Below are positions 43,810 to 56,671 of a DNA stretch of 64,000 nucleotides, in pieces. The notes beneath the pieces are model-generated. The model had not been told where the DNA came from and did not search any database. It saw only the letters and a list, made by a program, of their open reading frames with translations. The position numbers were made by a program, and so were the translations under genes. This DNA is from Mycolicibacter heraklionensis (GTDB lineage: Bacteria > Actinomycetota > Actinomycetes > Mycobacteriales > Mycobacteriaceae). Positions within the stretch are counted from its first letter, which is position 1; every line of letters begins with the position of its first letter. The DNA lies in NCBI RefSeq assembly GCF_001021505.1, contig NZ_LDPO01000001.1, positions 248,001 to 312,000 of the forward strand, written 5' to 3'.

Positions 43810-44544
43810 TCACAGCGGGCGACCGGCCGCGTACGCGGCGGCCCAATCCCGGACAGCGCGGGCGTAGATCTCCGACTCGTTGTAGGCCATCAACGCCGTC
43901 ATCCAGCCCTTGGGTGTGGCCAGATCTTTGCCGCGCCAGCACAGATAGCCGGCCGCCGACAGTGCGGCGTCATCGATGTTGTCCGGGCTGACGACGCCGT
44001 CGTTGTTGGCGTCGACGCCGTAGAGCCGCCAGGTCTCCGGAATGAACTGCATCGGGCCCATCGCGCGGACCACGCCGTCGTCGTCGGCCAGCTCCGGCTG
44101 GACGTCCTCGACGATGTGAAGATTGCCGCCGGACCCGTCGAGCCGGACGCCGCGGATCTTGGGTCGCACGTCGCCGTTGCGTGCCACCGTGGCGTTGTTG
44201 TAGTGGCCGTGATGACTCTCGATCTGGCCGATGGCCGCCAGCGTGGTCCAGCCAAGATGACAGTTGGGGTTCTCCACCTCCGCGACCCGTGCGGCGTAGG
44301 CGTAGGCCTCCAGCGCGGTGATCGGGATGCCGAGCATCGGGGCCCGCTCGGCGGCCCACTGATAGAGCTGGTCGGCGGGCCGGCCCGAGGCGACGTCGGT
44401 ACTCACCGGCGGCACCGGGTCTCCGGGGGGTGGCGGCACGCCCTGCGGGATGGGATTACCGAGCTGCCAGCTGCAGCTGGACGCCAGCAGCACAGCCGTC
44501 GCGCCGACGACGGCGGCCGTCCGCAGCCAACGTAGCGCCGACAC
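43810..44544 (-). CDS. lpqU: LpqU-like lipoprotein, lytic transglycosylase family
   Basis: A 244-residue lipoprotein with lipobox LLASSC after a hydrophobic helix (TAAVVGATAVLLAS) and a lysozyme-like domain of the MltB type: LGIPITALEAYAYAAR, IGQIESHHGHY (catalytic Glu), GPMQFIPETWRLYG and DNIDDAALSAAGYLC. It probably cleaves peptidoglycan at the outer membrane-facing wall. The GTG at 44544 has GGGGAG 4-5 nt upstream. Confidence 0.9.
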   Translation of the reverse strand: MSALRWLRTAAVVGATAVLLASSCSWQLGNPIPQGVPPPPGDPVPPVSTDVASGRPADQLYQWAAERAPMLGIPITALEAYAYAARVAEVENPNCHLGWTTLAAIGQIESHHGHYNNATVARNGDVRPKIRGVRLDGSGGNLHIVEDVQPELADDDGVVRAMGPMQFIPETWRLYGVDANNDGVVSPDNIDDAALSAAGYLCWRGKDLATPKGWMTALMAYNESEIYARAVRDWAAAYAAGRPL

Positions 44545-44679
44545 CGCTCTCCCCAACCTCGAAGCTATGGTTTTGCGTCCATCGTTCCATGACCGGTCCA
44601 AGAGCGAGGCACCACCGACTGCCCGCGCCGCCTGCACACCTGGTAAAAACCGGCTCTGCCAGCGCGAATCCAAGCCGGT

Positions 44680-45240
44680 CTAACCGGTGAGCTCACCGCG
44701 TTCCGGATCGGCCAGCAGCGCGTCACGCGCGCGTGCGACTCGGGACCGAATAGTCCCCACCGGGCAACCACAGACCGCGGCCGCGTCGGAATAGGACAGG
44801 CCGAAGAGCTGGGTCAGCAGCAATGCCTCGCGCTGATCGGTCGACAGGCCGGCGATCAACGCGGTCACCTCGACGACGTCCTCGAAGCCGCGGGCGGGCC
44901 GGTCGCGGTCGAGCAGCAGCTCGGGGTCGGCGCCCGGCGCGGTGCGCGGACGCGACTTGAGGTACCGAATGTGGTCGGCCACCACCCGGCGCGCGATGGC
45001 CAGCAGCCAGGTCCGGGCGCTGGAACGGCCGGCGAACCGCGGGATCGCGCCGATGGCTCGCAGGAAGGTTTCCTGGGTCAGGTCGTCGGCGCTGACACCG
45101 TCGAAAAGGTAAGCCACGAATCGCCAGACGTCGTGCTGAGTGGCCTTGATGAAAGCCTCCAGCGCGCTGGCATCACCGGCTGCGGCGGCGACGGCGAGAG
45201 CGGTGACAGCATCGTCGTCGACCCGGTCAGCTCCCGCCAT
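44680..45240 (-). CDS. sigC: ECF sigma factor SigC-like
   Basis: A 186-residue ECF sigma factor from the internal ATG at 45240, preceded by a good AAGGTGG site 6 nt away. Region 2: [20 protein letters not shown] and [20 protein letters not shown]; region 4: [20 protein letters not shown] and [16 protein letters not shown]. Closely resembles M. tuberculosis SigC in my memory of it, but its location here beside eno/lpqU is different. It directs RNA polymerase to SigC promoters. Confidence 0.82.
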   Translation of the reverse strand: MAGADRVDDDAVTALAVAAAAGDASALEAFIKATQHDVWRFVAYLFDGVSADDLTQETFLRAIGAIPRFAGRSSARTWLLAIARRVVADHIRYLKSRPRTAPGADPELLLDRDRPARGFEDVVEVTALIAGLSTDQREALLLTQLFGLSYSDAAAVCGCPVGTIRSRVARARDALLADPERGELTG

Positions 45241-46077
45241 GAACATCCACCTTAGACCCGGGGTCGCGACGCTATTACGACGCATGGTCGTAGAGCCGTC
45301 GGAGCGGTTGACCGACCGCAGATGGCGGCGCCGGCCCCGACTGCCGGACGCCGCCGGGCCAGCCCCATCCGCAGCGCCGTCGACGTCCCACCGGGCCGGG
45401 CGCGGGCCTGCGCCACCGATGCGTTGGCGCGCGACCAGCAAAGCGAATACCAAGCCGATCAGCACCGGCAGGTGGCTGGCGATCCGAGCTGCCGTCACCT
45501 GACCGTGGTAGGCGTCGACAGCCACGTAACCGCCCAATGCCAGGGCATACACTCCGGCGATCGCGGCAACGCCGACCGCCACGGACGGCCAGATACCGGC
45601 GGCGATCATCGCCCCGCCGAGCGCCAGCAACCAAGCGGTGGACTCATGCAGCAAATGCGCTCCGGTGGCGGCGCCGTGCCCGTGTCCGTGCGCCGACACC
45701 ATGCCGAAGTCCACGCCGGCGATCTGCACCGCCGCCATCGCCACCTGGAGCACCCCGACGGCTATCAGCGCCGGCCGCCGAAAACCCCACCGCGACCACA
45801 GGCTGCCGCCGGAGCTCTCGGCGGTGACCGATGTCACCCCGGCGGCCGCCAGAATCTGGGCGGCCAGGTCAGGGCCGGCGTCGCCGTCGGCGTCACTGTT
45901 GATGTCGGTCAGCCGGCGGGCTTGGGCGGCAGCGCCGACCAGCCAGCGCCGGCAACTGCGGCACGATGCCAGGTGCGCGTCGACCTGCTGCGCCGGCAGC
46001 TCCTGCTGCTCGCCGTCGAGCAGCGACGACAGGGTCTCGCGCACCACCTCGCACCGCATGCCGCCATAGTCGCTCAT
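44680..46077 (-). CDS. Anti-sigma-like zinc-finger membrane protein reading in frame into SigC
   Basis: A continuous 465-codon frame. Residues about 1-60 hold a zf-HC2 anti-sigma domain ([12 protein letters not shown]), then five or six membrane helices (for example [35 protein letters not shown]) to about residue 230, a Gly/Arg-rich linker, and the ECF factor. No stop codon separates the parts. Either a fusion protein is made, or the anti-sigma lacks its own stop here and SigC is mainly made from its internal start. The gene is divergent from a PPE gene. Confidence 0.6.
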   Translation of the reverse strand: MSDYGGMRCEVVRETLSSLLDGEQQELPAQQVDAHLASCRSCRRWLVGAAAQARRLTDINSDADGDAGPDLAAQILAAAGVTSVTAESSGGSLWSRWGFRRPALIAVGVLQVAMAAVQIAGVDFGMVSAHGHGHGAATGAHLLHESTAWLLALGGAMIAAGIWPSVAVGVAAIAGVYALALGGYVAVDAYHGQVTAARIASHLPVLIGLVFALLVARQRIGGAGPRPARWDVDGAADGAGPAASGSRGRRRHLRSVNRSDGSTTMRRNSVATPGLRWMFMAGADRVDDDAVTALAVAAAAGDASALEAFIKATQHDVWRFVAYLFDGVSADDLTQETFLRAIGAIPRFAGRSSARTWLLAIARRVVADHIRYLKSRPRTAPGADPELLLDRDRPARGFEDVVEVTALIAGLSTDQREALLLTQLFGLSYSDAAAVCGCPVGTIRSRVARARDALLADPERGELTG

Positions 46078-46177
46078 TCGGCGCCCGGATACAAAGATTC
46101 GTCTGCAGGGAACCAAACCGGGCCACGCCGCGACCAATTGGTTGACCGAACAAGATCACGTTGGGAAGAGGTGCTCG

Positions 46178-47695
46178 ATGACCGCACCGGTCTGGCTGGC
46201 GTCGCCGCCGGAGGTGCACTCGGCGCTGCTGAACGCCGGGCCCGGCCCCGGGCCGCTGCTGGAATCGGCGTCGGCGTACTCGGTGCTGAGCGCGGAATAC
46301 GCCGAAGTGGCGGCCGAACTCGACGCGGTGCTGGCCGGAGTGCAGGCCGGTGCCTGGCAGGGCCCCAGCGCCCAGCAGTACGCGGCCGCGCACGGCCCGT
46401 ATCTGAGCTGGCTGGCCGAGAGCGCCGCCAAGAGCACCGCCGCGGCCGGCCTGCATCAAACCGCGGCCACGGCCTACACCGCCGCGCTGGCCGGCATGCC
46501 CACGCTGGCCGAACTGGCCGCCAACCACGCTGTGCACGCGGCGCTGGTGGCGACGAACTTCTTCGGCGTCAACACCATCCCGATCGCGCTGAACGAAGCC
46601 GACTATGCCCGGATGTGGGTCCAGGCCGCGGAGATGATGACTGTCTACCAGGGCGTCGCGGGAGCGGCGCTGGCCTCGGTTCCGCCTGTGACGCCCGCGC
46701 CGCCGATCATGGCCCCGGGGGCCGCCGAGGCCGCTGCCGCGCCCAGTTGGGAGCAGCAGCTCAAGGACCTGATCACGCAGTACAACATGGGCTTTGCGGA
46801 CCCGATCGCCAAGTGGCTGTGGTCGCAGTTGGGCTTCGACGGATATCCGATCGAGGCGTTTCCGTTTGCCAGCTCGGTCACCCAGATGCTGCTGCAGATC
46901 CCGGGGATGTCCCCCATTCTGGCCGGGGCCTTCGGCTGGTTCACCTTTCACACGCTGATGCTGTTGTGGCCGATCGGGCAGATTGCCCTGCAGATGGCGA
47001 TCCCGATCGTGATGGCCGCGTTGCCCGCTCTGGCCGCCGCCGCCGGACTCGGTGCGCTCGGCGCTATCGGTGCGGTCGGGCTCGACCAGACCGTCGAGCC
47101 GACCCCGCCGATGCCGGTGGGCGGCAGCGTCGGCGCCCCGGTCGCCGCGGGTGCCCCGGTGCCGGCGGGCGCCGAGGCGTGCGCCTGCGCGGACCCGATC
47201 TCCTCGGCGGGAACCACCGCTCCGGCCACCGCAGGCGCCGGCATGCCGGCCGGCGGCGCGGCGGGTGGCGGGCCGGGCGTCGGATTCGGGCCGACCTCCT
47301 GCCTGTACCTGGTGAGCAGTGTCTCCTCGTCGGCGCGCTGCTCCAGCGGTGCGCGACGTTCCCGCAGTGCCGACGAAGAGGCCTCGGAGAGCCAGGGCGC
47401 CCCCGGTGAGGCGACGGCGCAGGCGCTGGCCGCCAAGCGCCGGCAGCGCCAGCGCGCCAAGCAGCGCGGATTCGGCGACGAATACATGGATATGAACATC
47501 GGTGTGACGCCGGAGTGGGAGACGCCCCCGGGCGCCAGCGCCTCGGATTCCGGGGCCGGCCCGCTGGGCTTCGCCGGCACGGCCGCCGGGACCGGCCGAC
47601 AGGCGTCCGGAATCGCCGTGCTCACCGGTGACGGGCTCGACACCGAACCGCGGATCCCGATGCTGCCGGGCAGTTGGGGCGAGAACCCGAACTGA
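46178..47695 (+). CDS. PPE family protein, PPW subfamily (PPE2-like)
   Basis: A 505-residue PPE protein (MTAPVWLASPPEVHSALLNA, AWQGPSA turn) without a PE partner gene. A hydrophobic middle (about 230-305) holds several membrane-like stretches. The C-terminus carries GFAGT and PMLPGSW, the PPW signature, plus a cluster of basic residues AAKRRQRQRAKQRG. It resembles PPE2 of M. tuberculosis. Exported by a type VII system; surface or host-interaction role is inferred. Confidence 0.87.
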   Translation: MTAPVWLASPPEVHSALLNAGPGPGPLLESASAYSVLSAEYAEVAAELDAVLAGVQAGAWQGPSAQQYAAAHGPYLSWLAESAAKSTAAAGLHQTAATAYTAALAGMPTLAELAANHAVHAALVATNFFGVNTIPIALNEADYARMWVQAAEMMTVYQGVAGAALASVPPVTPAPPIMAPGAAEAAAAPSWEQQLKDLITQYNMGFADPIAKWLWSQLGFDGYPIEAFPFASSVTQMLLQIPGMSPILAGAFGWFTFHTLMLLWPIGQIALQMAIPIVMAALPALAAAAGLGALGAIGAVGLDQTVEPTPPMPVGGSVGAPVAAGAPVPAGAEACACADPISSAGTTAPATAGAGMPAGGAAGGGPGVGFGPTSCLYLVSSVSSSARCSSGARRSRSADEEASESQGAPGEATAQALAAKRRQRQRAKQRGFGDEYMDMNIGVTPEWETPPGASASDSGAGPLGFAGTAAGTGRQASGIAVLTGDGLDTEPRIPMLPGSWGENPN

Positions 47696-47714
47696 CCGGT
47701 TGCGGCGCGGGGCG

Positions 47715-48599
47715 CTAGGGCTGCGGCCAGTGGGCGCGCCACTGATCTTCGGTGGGCTCGCCGATGATCGCCTTTTCCACCGCACGGACGGTGTCCATGA
47801 GTTCCAAAACCGCTGTCCGCAAGTCGTTTTCCGCATCGATGTCGGCGGCAACGGTGACGGTGGTGACGGCCTCGGGGATCAGGTCGGCGGGTACGCCGGC
47901 GCGCGCGAGCCGTTGCAGCACCTTCTGGGCCAACGCCAAGGCCGGCTGCGCGGTCGGCACGTCATCGAGAATCGAGTCACGCGACTTCTTCTCGAGATTC
48001 TTACGCTCTTCCCACTGCGCCACCTGCTCGGCAAGCGAGATCTCCTCGCCGGCGAGCACCGCGGGCGCCCGATTGATCAGTTTGCGCAGCAGCGAGTCGG
48101 CGACGTCGTCGATGCCGAACGCGTTCTCCGGTGCGTCCTCGGCGATGCGGGCGTGGAACAGCACCTGCAAGAGCACGTCGCCGAGTTCCGCGCACAGCTC
48201 GTCGGCGTCGCCGCTGCGGACCGCGTCGAACAGTTCGTAGGTCTCCTCGAGCAGGAACCGGCGCAGCGAGTCGTGGGTCTGTTCGCTCTCCCACGGGCCG
48301 GTGGTGCGTAGCCGGTCCATGATCGCGACCGCGTCGATCAGCCGCTCCCCCGGCGGCGCATCCGGCGCCGCGATCAGGGCTTCGCCGGCCTCCAGGCGGG
48401 CAACAACGTCGGGATGGTTGCGGTCCGAAGACAACAGCACGGGCGCTTGCACGTCTGAGAGCACCGATCGTGCGGCCGGCAACGACCAGGGCACCACGAT
48501 CGGCAGTTCCTCGGTGTAGGCGACCTCACCGGCAAGCAGCGCGAGGGCTTCGACCGGCACGAGCGAGGGCCGGCGGGGGTCCACCAGGACGACGGTCAT
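47715..48599 (-). CDS. mazG: MazG nucleoside triphosphate pyrophosphohydrolase
   Basis: A 294-residue MazG with an unusual ~95-residue N-terminal part (MTVVLVDPRRPSLVPVEALA) ahead of the catalytic all-alpha NTP-PPase domain: LLEETYELFDAV, ELCAELGDVLLQVLFHARI, with the EExxE and ExxD Mg2+ ligands. It hydrolyses non-canonical NTPs such as oxidised nucleotides. It lies 5 bp after mfd in the same direction, as in Rv1020-Rv1021. Confidence 0.92.
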   Translation of the reverse strand: MTVVLVDPRRPSLVPVEALALLAGEVAYTEELPIVVPWSLPAARSVLSDVQAPVLLSSDRNHPDVVARLEAGEALIAAPDAPPGERLIDAVAIMDRLRTTGPWESEQTHDSLRRFLLEETYELFDAVRSGDADELCAELGDVLLQVLFHARIAEDAPENAFGIDDVADSLLRKLINRAPAVLAGEEISLAEQVAQWEERKNLEKKSRDSILDDVPTAQPALALAQKVLQRLARAGVPADLIPEAVTTVTVAADIDAENDLRTAVLELMDTVRAVEKAIIGEPTEDQWRAHWPQP

Positions 48600-48604
48600 C
48601 GTGG

Positions 48605-52240
<3,636 letters not shown>

Positions 52241-52316
52241 GATGTGGACAATTCTAGGCGCTGCCCGATTCACGTTGCGGCACTGGTCAACCCGAGGGCA
52301 GGCGGCGCCGCATTAT

Positions 52317-52568
52317 TCAGCGGTACGCATCGCTGCGCTTGACGACGGCGAAGATGATGACGACACCGGCGGCATCGTCGATCTGGTAGATGATGCGGTA
52401 TTGCCCGAACCGGACACGCCAATCGTGGTGCGGGCCGACGAGCTTTCGCGCCCCGACCGGACGCGGATCGTCAGCGAGGGCAATGATCGCCTGTAATGCG
52501 GTCTCGAACGCGTCGCGCGGCAGACGTTGCAGCTGTTTGAGGATGTCAGGGTGGAATTCGACCCTCAC
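52317..52568 (-). CDS. RelE-family toxin
   Basis: An 83-residue RelE/ParE superfamily toxin: VEFHPDILKQLQRLPRDAFE at the start, WRVRFGQYRIIYQI core and the final FAVVKRSDAYR. It likely cleaves ribosome-bound mRNA. GTG at 52568 overlaps the antitoxin stop (GTGA). Placed between mfd and the TetR gene, where I recall no such pair in M. tuberculosis. Confidence 0.88.
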   Translation of the reverse strand: MRVEFHPDILKQLQRLPRDAFETALQAIIALADDPRPVGARKLVGPHHDWRVRFGQYRIIYQIDDAAGVVIIFAVVKRSDAYR

Positions 52569-52837
52569 GACGCGACGAATGCCTCGGCGTCCACACCCAG
52601 TGCGTCGAGCATCTCGCCCAATGACATCGTGGTGAACTCGTGCTCCCGAACGCTTCGCAGCCGGAGTGTGTCGGCGACGTCGGCGTGTTCGTGCAGCCGT
52701 TCGTAGTCGGCCATCGAAATCAGGACGGCGATCTCGGTGCCACTGTCGGTGATGATCGCCTCTTCACCGGTGGTGGCCACCTCGCGGACGATGGCACCAA
52801 GCTGTGCGCGCAACTCACGCAAGCTGTGTGTACTCAT
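52565..52837 (-). CDS. Phd/YefM (RelB-type) antitoxin
   Basis: A 90-residue antitoxin (MSTHSLRELRAQLGAIVREV, then IAVLISMADYERL) matching the Phd/YefM family: N-terminal DNA-binding dimer domain and a C-terminal toxin-neutralising helix (TTMSLGEMLDALG). Forms an operon with the RelE toxin and probably autoregulates. Start at 52837. Confidence 0.88.
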   Translation of the reverse strand: MSTHSLRELRAQLGAIVREVATTGEEAIITDSGTEIAVLISMADYERLHEHADVADTLRLRSVREHEFTTMSLGEMLDALGVDAEAFVAS

Positions 52838-52887
52838 GTTAAACAAGTTACGCCCAGCCATCGGTGCGGGCAATTCGGTATTCGAGC

Positions 52888-53532
52888 TTATTCGTCGTGC
52901 AGGGTCGGGTCGGACTCCAGGTGAGTCAATCCGTTCCAACACAGGTTGACCAGGTGCGCGGCCACCACTTCTTTCTTGGGTTCGCGTACGTCGAGCCACC
53001 ACTGGGCCGTCATCGACACCGACCCGACCAACGCCTGGGCGTACAGCGGCGCGGTCTCGGGGTCCAGGCCGCGTTTGGCGAAGTCGCCGGCCAAGATGGA
53101 CGACACCTGGCCGATCGCGTCGTTGAGCAAGGTCGAGTAGGTGCCGGAACTGATCGACGCCGGAGAGTCGCGGATCAGGATGCGGAATCCGTCGGTGTGC
53201 TCGTCGACGTAGGTCAGCAGGGCCAGCGCGACGCGCTCCACCCGCAGCCGGGACTGGTTGTTGGTGGCCTTGGTCAACGACGTGGTGATGCCGTCCAGCA
53301 ATGCCGACATCTCGCGGTCGACCACCACGGCGTAAAGCCCCTCCTTGCCACCGAAGTGCTCATAGACCACGGGCTTGGACACGTTGGCGCGCTGCGCGAT
53401 CTCCTCGATAGAGGTGCCCTCATAACCGCGTTCGGCGAACAGCGAGCGGGCGACATCGATGAGTTGGTGACGACGCTCGCTACCTGTCATCCGGGCTCGA
53501 GGCGCCCGGCCGTCCTTGTCCAGACCAGCCAC
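52888..53532 (-). CDS. TetR-family regulator (Rv1019-like)
   Basis: A 214-residue TetR repressor: HTH in TSIEEIAQRANVSKPVVYEH with downstream recognition FGGKEGLYAV, then a ligand-binding all-alpha domain. M. tuberculosis Rv1019 is reported to autoregulate an operon with mfd and mazG; here the RelBE pair is inserted between them. GTG start at 53532. Ligand unknown. Confidence 0.87.
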   Translation of the reverse strand: MAGLDKDGRAPRARMTGSERRHQLIDVARSLFAERGYEGTSIEEIAQRANVSKPVVYEHFGGKEGLYAVVVDREMSALLDGITTSLTKATNNQSRLRVERVALALLTYVDEHTDGFRILIRDSPASISSGTYSTLLNDAIGQVSSILAGDFAKRGLDPETAPLYAQALVGSVSMTAQWWLDVREPKKEVVAAHLVNLCWNGLTHLESDPTLHDE

Positions 53533-53577
53533 GCGACCAGGGTAGTCCGTTGGACTAGAGTCACTGCGGAACACCGA

Positions 53578-53649
53578 TCCGTCGTGGTGTAATCGGCAGC
53601 ACCTCTGATTTTGGTTCAGATAGTTCAGGTTCGAGTCCTGGCGACGGAG
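53578..53649 (+). tRNA. tRNA-Gln (anticodon UUG)
   Basis: A 72-nt cloverleaf: acceptor TCCGTCG/CGACGGA, anticodon stem TCTGA/TCAGA around the loop TTTTGGT (anticodon UUG), T-stem CAGG/CCTG with TTCGAGT loop, discriminator G. Lies between the TetR gene and glmU, as in other mycobacteria. Confidence 0.93.
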
Positions 53650-53708
53650 CTCACGGATTTGCTCTTACTTTTTGCCGCGAACGTGCGCAGAGTGACAGGC
53701 TAGGCGGC

Positions 53709-55235
53709 GTGTCGACGCACAAACACGCTCCCCCGCAAGCGGGAGGTACCCCCAAGTCGCGCCCGGATACGCAGGACGCCGTCATCGTCTTGGCGGCCGG
53801 GGCCGGAACCCGGATGGTCTCCGACACCCCCAAAGTGCTGCATGAGCTGGGCGGGCGCAGCATGCTGGCGCACTGCCTGTCCGCGGCCGCCGGCGTCGGG
53901 CCCCGCCACTTGGTGGTGGTGTTGGGCCACGAGCACGGGCGCATCACCGGCCCGGTCGCCGAGCTGGCGCAGGCCCTGGACTTTCCCATCGACATCGCCC
54001 TGCAGGACCAGCAGCTCGGGACCGGGCACGCGGTGCTGTGCGGCCTGGCCGCCCTGCCGGACGACTTCACCGGCACCGTCGTCGTCACCTCCGGCGACAT
54101 CCCGCTGCTGGACACCGCCACGCTGCAGGCGCTGATCGACACCCATCGCACCGCCCCTGCCGCGGTCACGGTGCTGACCACCACGCTGGCCGACCCCACC
54201 GGCTACGGCCGCATCCTGCACACCCAGGACGGTGAAGTGACGGCCATTGTCGAGCAGGCCGACGCCACCGAATCGCAGCGGGAGATCCGCGAGGTCAATG
54301 CCGGGGTGTACGCCTTCGACATCGCCGCGCTGCGTTCCGCGCTGGGCCGGCTGGGCTCCGACAACGCCCAGCACGAGCTGTACCTCACCGATGTGATCGG
54401 CATCGTCCGCGGCGACGGCCAGGTGGTGCACGCCCGCCACGTCGACGACGCGGCGTTGGTGGCCGGCGTCAACGACCGGGTGCAACTGTCCGCGCTGGCT
54501 ACCGAACTCAACCGCCGCCTGGTGGCCACCCACCAGCGGGCCGGCGTCACCATCGTCGACCCCACCACCACCTGGATCGACGTGGACGTGACCATCGGGC
54601 GCGACACCACCGTCGCGCCCGGAACCCAGCTGCTGGGCCGCACCGTCGTCGGCGCGCACTGCACGATCGGACCCGACACCACTCTGACCGATGTCACGGT
54701 GGGCGACGGCGCGTCGGTGATCCGCAGCCACGCCACCTCGTCGTCGGTCGGCGCCGGCGCCACGGTCGGGCCGTTCAGCTATCTGCGCCCCGGCACCGTG
54801 CTGGGCGCCGACGGCAAGCTGGGCGCGTTCGTCGAGACCAAGAACTCGACCATCGGCGCCGGGACCAAGGTTCCGCACCTGACCTACGTCGGCGACGCCG
54901 ATATCGGCGACCACAGCAACATCGGCGCCTCCAGCGTGTTCGTCAACTACGACGGCCAGACCAAACGGCGGACCACGGTCGGCTCGCACGTGCGCACCGG
55001 CTCGGACACCATGTTCGTCGCACCGGTCACCATCGGCGACGGCGCCTACACGGGCGCCGGGACCGTGGTGCGCCACGATGTGCCGCCGGGCGCACTGGCC
55101 GTCTCGGCCGGCCCGCAACGCAACATCGAGAACTGGGTGCAGCGCAAGCGGCCCGGCAGTCAGGCCGCCGCGGCGGCCGACGCCGCGAACAGCGCCGAAG
55201 AATCCGGGCACACTCCACCCGATCGGTCATCGTGA
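53709..55235 (+). CDS. glmU: GlmU, bifunctional N-acetyltransferase/uridylyltransferase
   Basis: A 508-residue GlmU: nucleotidyltransferase motif [10 protein letters not shown] with [13 protein letters not shown], then the left-handed beta-helix acetyltransferase with hexapeptide repeats and AETKN-like [28 protein letters not shown]. Makes UDP-GlcNAc for cell wall synthesis. The first ~20 residues ([14 protein letters not shown]) are encoded by a palindromic repeat and precede the conserved start, so the true N-terminus may be shorter, though no other start codon is available nearby. Confidence 0.95.
   Translation: MSTHKHAPPQAGGTPKSRPDTQDAVIVLAAGAGTRMVSDTPKVLHELGGRSMLAHCLSAAAGVGPRHLVVVLGHEHGRITGPVAELAQALDFPIDIALQDQQLGTGHAVLCGLAALPDDFTGTVVVTSGDIPLLDTATLQALIDTHRTAPAAVTVLTTTLADPTGYGRILHTQDGEVTAIVEQADATESQREIREVNAGVYAFDIAALRSALGRLGSDNAQHELYLTDVIGIVRGDGQVVHARHVDDAALVAGVNDRVQLSALATELNRRLVATHQRAGVTIVDPTTTWIDVDVTIGRDTTVAPGTQLLGRTVVGAHCTIGPDTTLTDVTVGDGASVIRSHATSSSVGAGATVGPFSYLRPGTVLGADGKLGAFVETKNSTIGAGTKVPHLTYVGDADIGDHSNIGASSVFVNYDGQTKRRTTVGSHVRTGSDTMFVAPVTIGDGAYTGAGTVVRHDVPPGALAVSAGPQRNIENWVQRKRPGSQAAAAADAANSAEESGHTPPDRSS
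53716..53754 (+). repeat. Palindromic mini-repeat inside the 5' end of glmU
   Basis: The stretch CACAAACACGCTCCCCCGCA continues to a hairpin CCCGC-AA-GCGGG and a GGTACCCCCA end. Translations such as [10 protein letters not shown] appear to be a recurring product of such repeats in mycobacterial genomes (my recollection). It forms the extra N-terminus of GlmU. Confidence 0.55.
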
Positions 55236-55344
55236 GGTTGATCGCGTTGAGGCAGCCCGAGGCGAAATCGCGCACCGGGCTACGTACCATAAGGCCCGAG
55301 TTAACTCGACCGAAATCCACAATCTCCTACGGCGGGGGCAGCAC

Positions 55345-56325
55345 GTGAGCCACGACTGGACAGACAATCGCAAGAACCTGATGCTCTTCGCTGGTCGTGC
55401 GCACCCGGAGCTGGCTGATCAGGTCGCCAAGGAACTGGACGTACCAGTGACGGCGCAGACCGCCCGGGACTTTGCCAACGGCGAGATCTTCGTGCGCTTC
55501 GACGAGTCGGTGCGGGGTTGCGACGCCTTCGTGCTGCAGTCGCACCCGGCGCCGCTGAACCAGTGGTTGATGGAACAGCTGATCATGATCGATGCGCTCA
55601 AGCGCGGCAGCGCCAAGCGGATCACCGCGATCCTGCCGTTCTACCCCTACGCCCGCCAGGACAAGAAGCACCGCGGCCGTGAGCCGATCTCGGCTCGCCT
55701 GGTGGCCGACCTGCTCAAGACGGCCGGCGCCGACCGGATCGTCACCGTGGACCTGCACACCGACCAGATCCAGGGCTTCTTCGACGGCCCGGTGGACCAC
55801 ATGCGGGCCCAGCCGCTGCTGATCGGCTACATCAAGGAGAACTACGGCAACTCCGATGTCGTGGTGGTCTCCCCCGACTCCGGCCGGGTGCGCATCGCCG
55901 AGAAGTGGGCGGACTCGTTAGGTGGCGTACCGCTGGCTTTCATTCACAAGACCCGCGACCCGCTGGTGCCCAACCAGGTCAAGTCCAACCGGGTGGTCGG
56001 TGAAGTGGCGGGCAAGACCTGCGTGCTGATCGACGACATGATCGACACCGGCGGCACCATCGCCGCGGCGGTCAACCTGCTGCGCGAAGACGGCGCCCGC
56101 AACGTGATCATCGCCGCCACTCACGGGGTGTTGAGCGACCCGGCTGCCGAGCGGCTGGCGGCCTGCGGGGCCAGCGAGGTGATCGTCACCAACACCCTGC
56201 CGATCCCCGAGGACAAGCGGTTCCCGCAGCTGACCGTGCTGTCGATCGCTCCGCTGCTGGCCAGCACCATCCGCGCAGTGTTCGAAAACGGCTCGGTCAC
56301 CGGCCTTTTCGACGGAGACGCCTGA
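55345..56325 (+). CDS. prsA: Ribose-phosphate pyrophosphokinase
   Basis: A 326-residue PRPP synthetase. Signatures: FAGRAHPELADQVAKEL, the flexible-loop PYARQDKKHRGREPIS, the PRPP-binding VLIDDMIDTGGTIAAA. Makes PRPP from ribose 5-phosphate and ATP for nucleotide, His, Trp and arabinan precursor synthesis. GTG at 55345 gives the same length as the M. tuberculosis enzyme. Follows glmU by 109 bp. Confidence 0.96.
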   Translation: MSHDWTDNRKNLMLFAGRAHPELADQVAKELDVPVTAQTARDFANGEIFVRFDESVRGCDAFVLQSHPAPLNQWLMEQLIMIDALKRGSAKRITAILPFYPYARQDKKHRGREPISARLVADLLKTAGADRIVTVDLHTDQIQGFFDGPVDHMRAQPLLIGYIKENYGNSDVVVVSPDSGRVRIAEKWADSLGGVPLAFIHKTRDPLVPNQVKSNRVVGEVAGKTCVLIDDMIDTGGTIAAAVNLLREDGARNVIIAATHGVLSDPAAERLAACGASEVIVTNTLPIPEDKRFPQLTVLSIAPLLASTIRAVFENGSVTGLFDGDA

Positions 56326-56326
56326 C

Positions 56327-56671
56327 ATGGCTGACGCGGTGGTCTATCACAACCCGCGCTGCTCGACCTCACGCAAGACGCTGGATCTGCTGCGCGAGAA
56401 CGGTATCGAGCCGACGGTCGTGGAGTACCTGAAGACCCCGCCGTCGCGTGCCGAGCTGGCGGAGATGATCAGTGCCGCGGGGATCGGTGTGCGCGACGCG
56501 GTGCGCACCGGCGAGGCGGTGTACGCCGAGCTGAACCTGGCCGATGCAACCGATGACGAACTGCTCGACGCGATGGCCGCCAACCCGATCCTGATCCAGC
56601 GGCCGTTCGTCGTCACCGGTAACGGCACCCGGCTGGCCCGTCCGATTGACGCGGTCCGCGAGATCCTGTGA
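56327..56671 (+). CDS. ArsC-family thioredoxin-fold protein
   Basis: A 114-residue protein of the arsenate reductase (glutaredoxin-dependent) family: VVYHNPRCSTSRKTLDLL with the active-site Cys, ILIQRPFVVTGNG in place of the conserved RP loop. Could reduce arsenate or act as a Spx/YffB-like protein. It lies 1 bp after prsA and overlaps lpqT (GTGA), so it is co-transcribed. Confidence 0.87.
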   Translation: MADAVVYHNPRCSTSRKTLDLLRENGIEPTVVEYLKTPPSRAELAEMISAAGIGVRDAVRTGEAVYAELNLADATDDELLDAMAANPILIQRPFVVTGNGTRLARPIDAVREIL

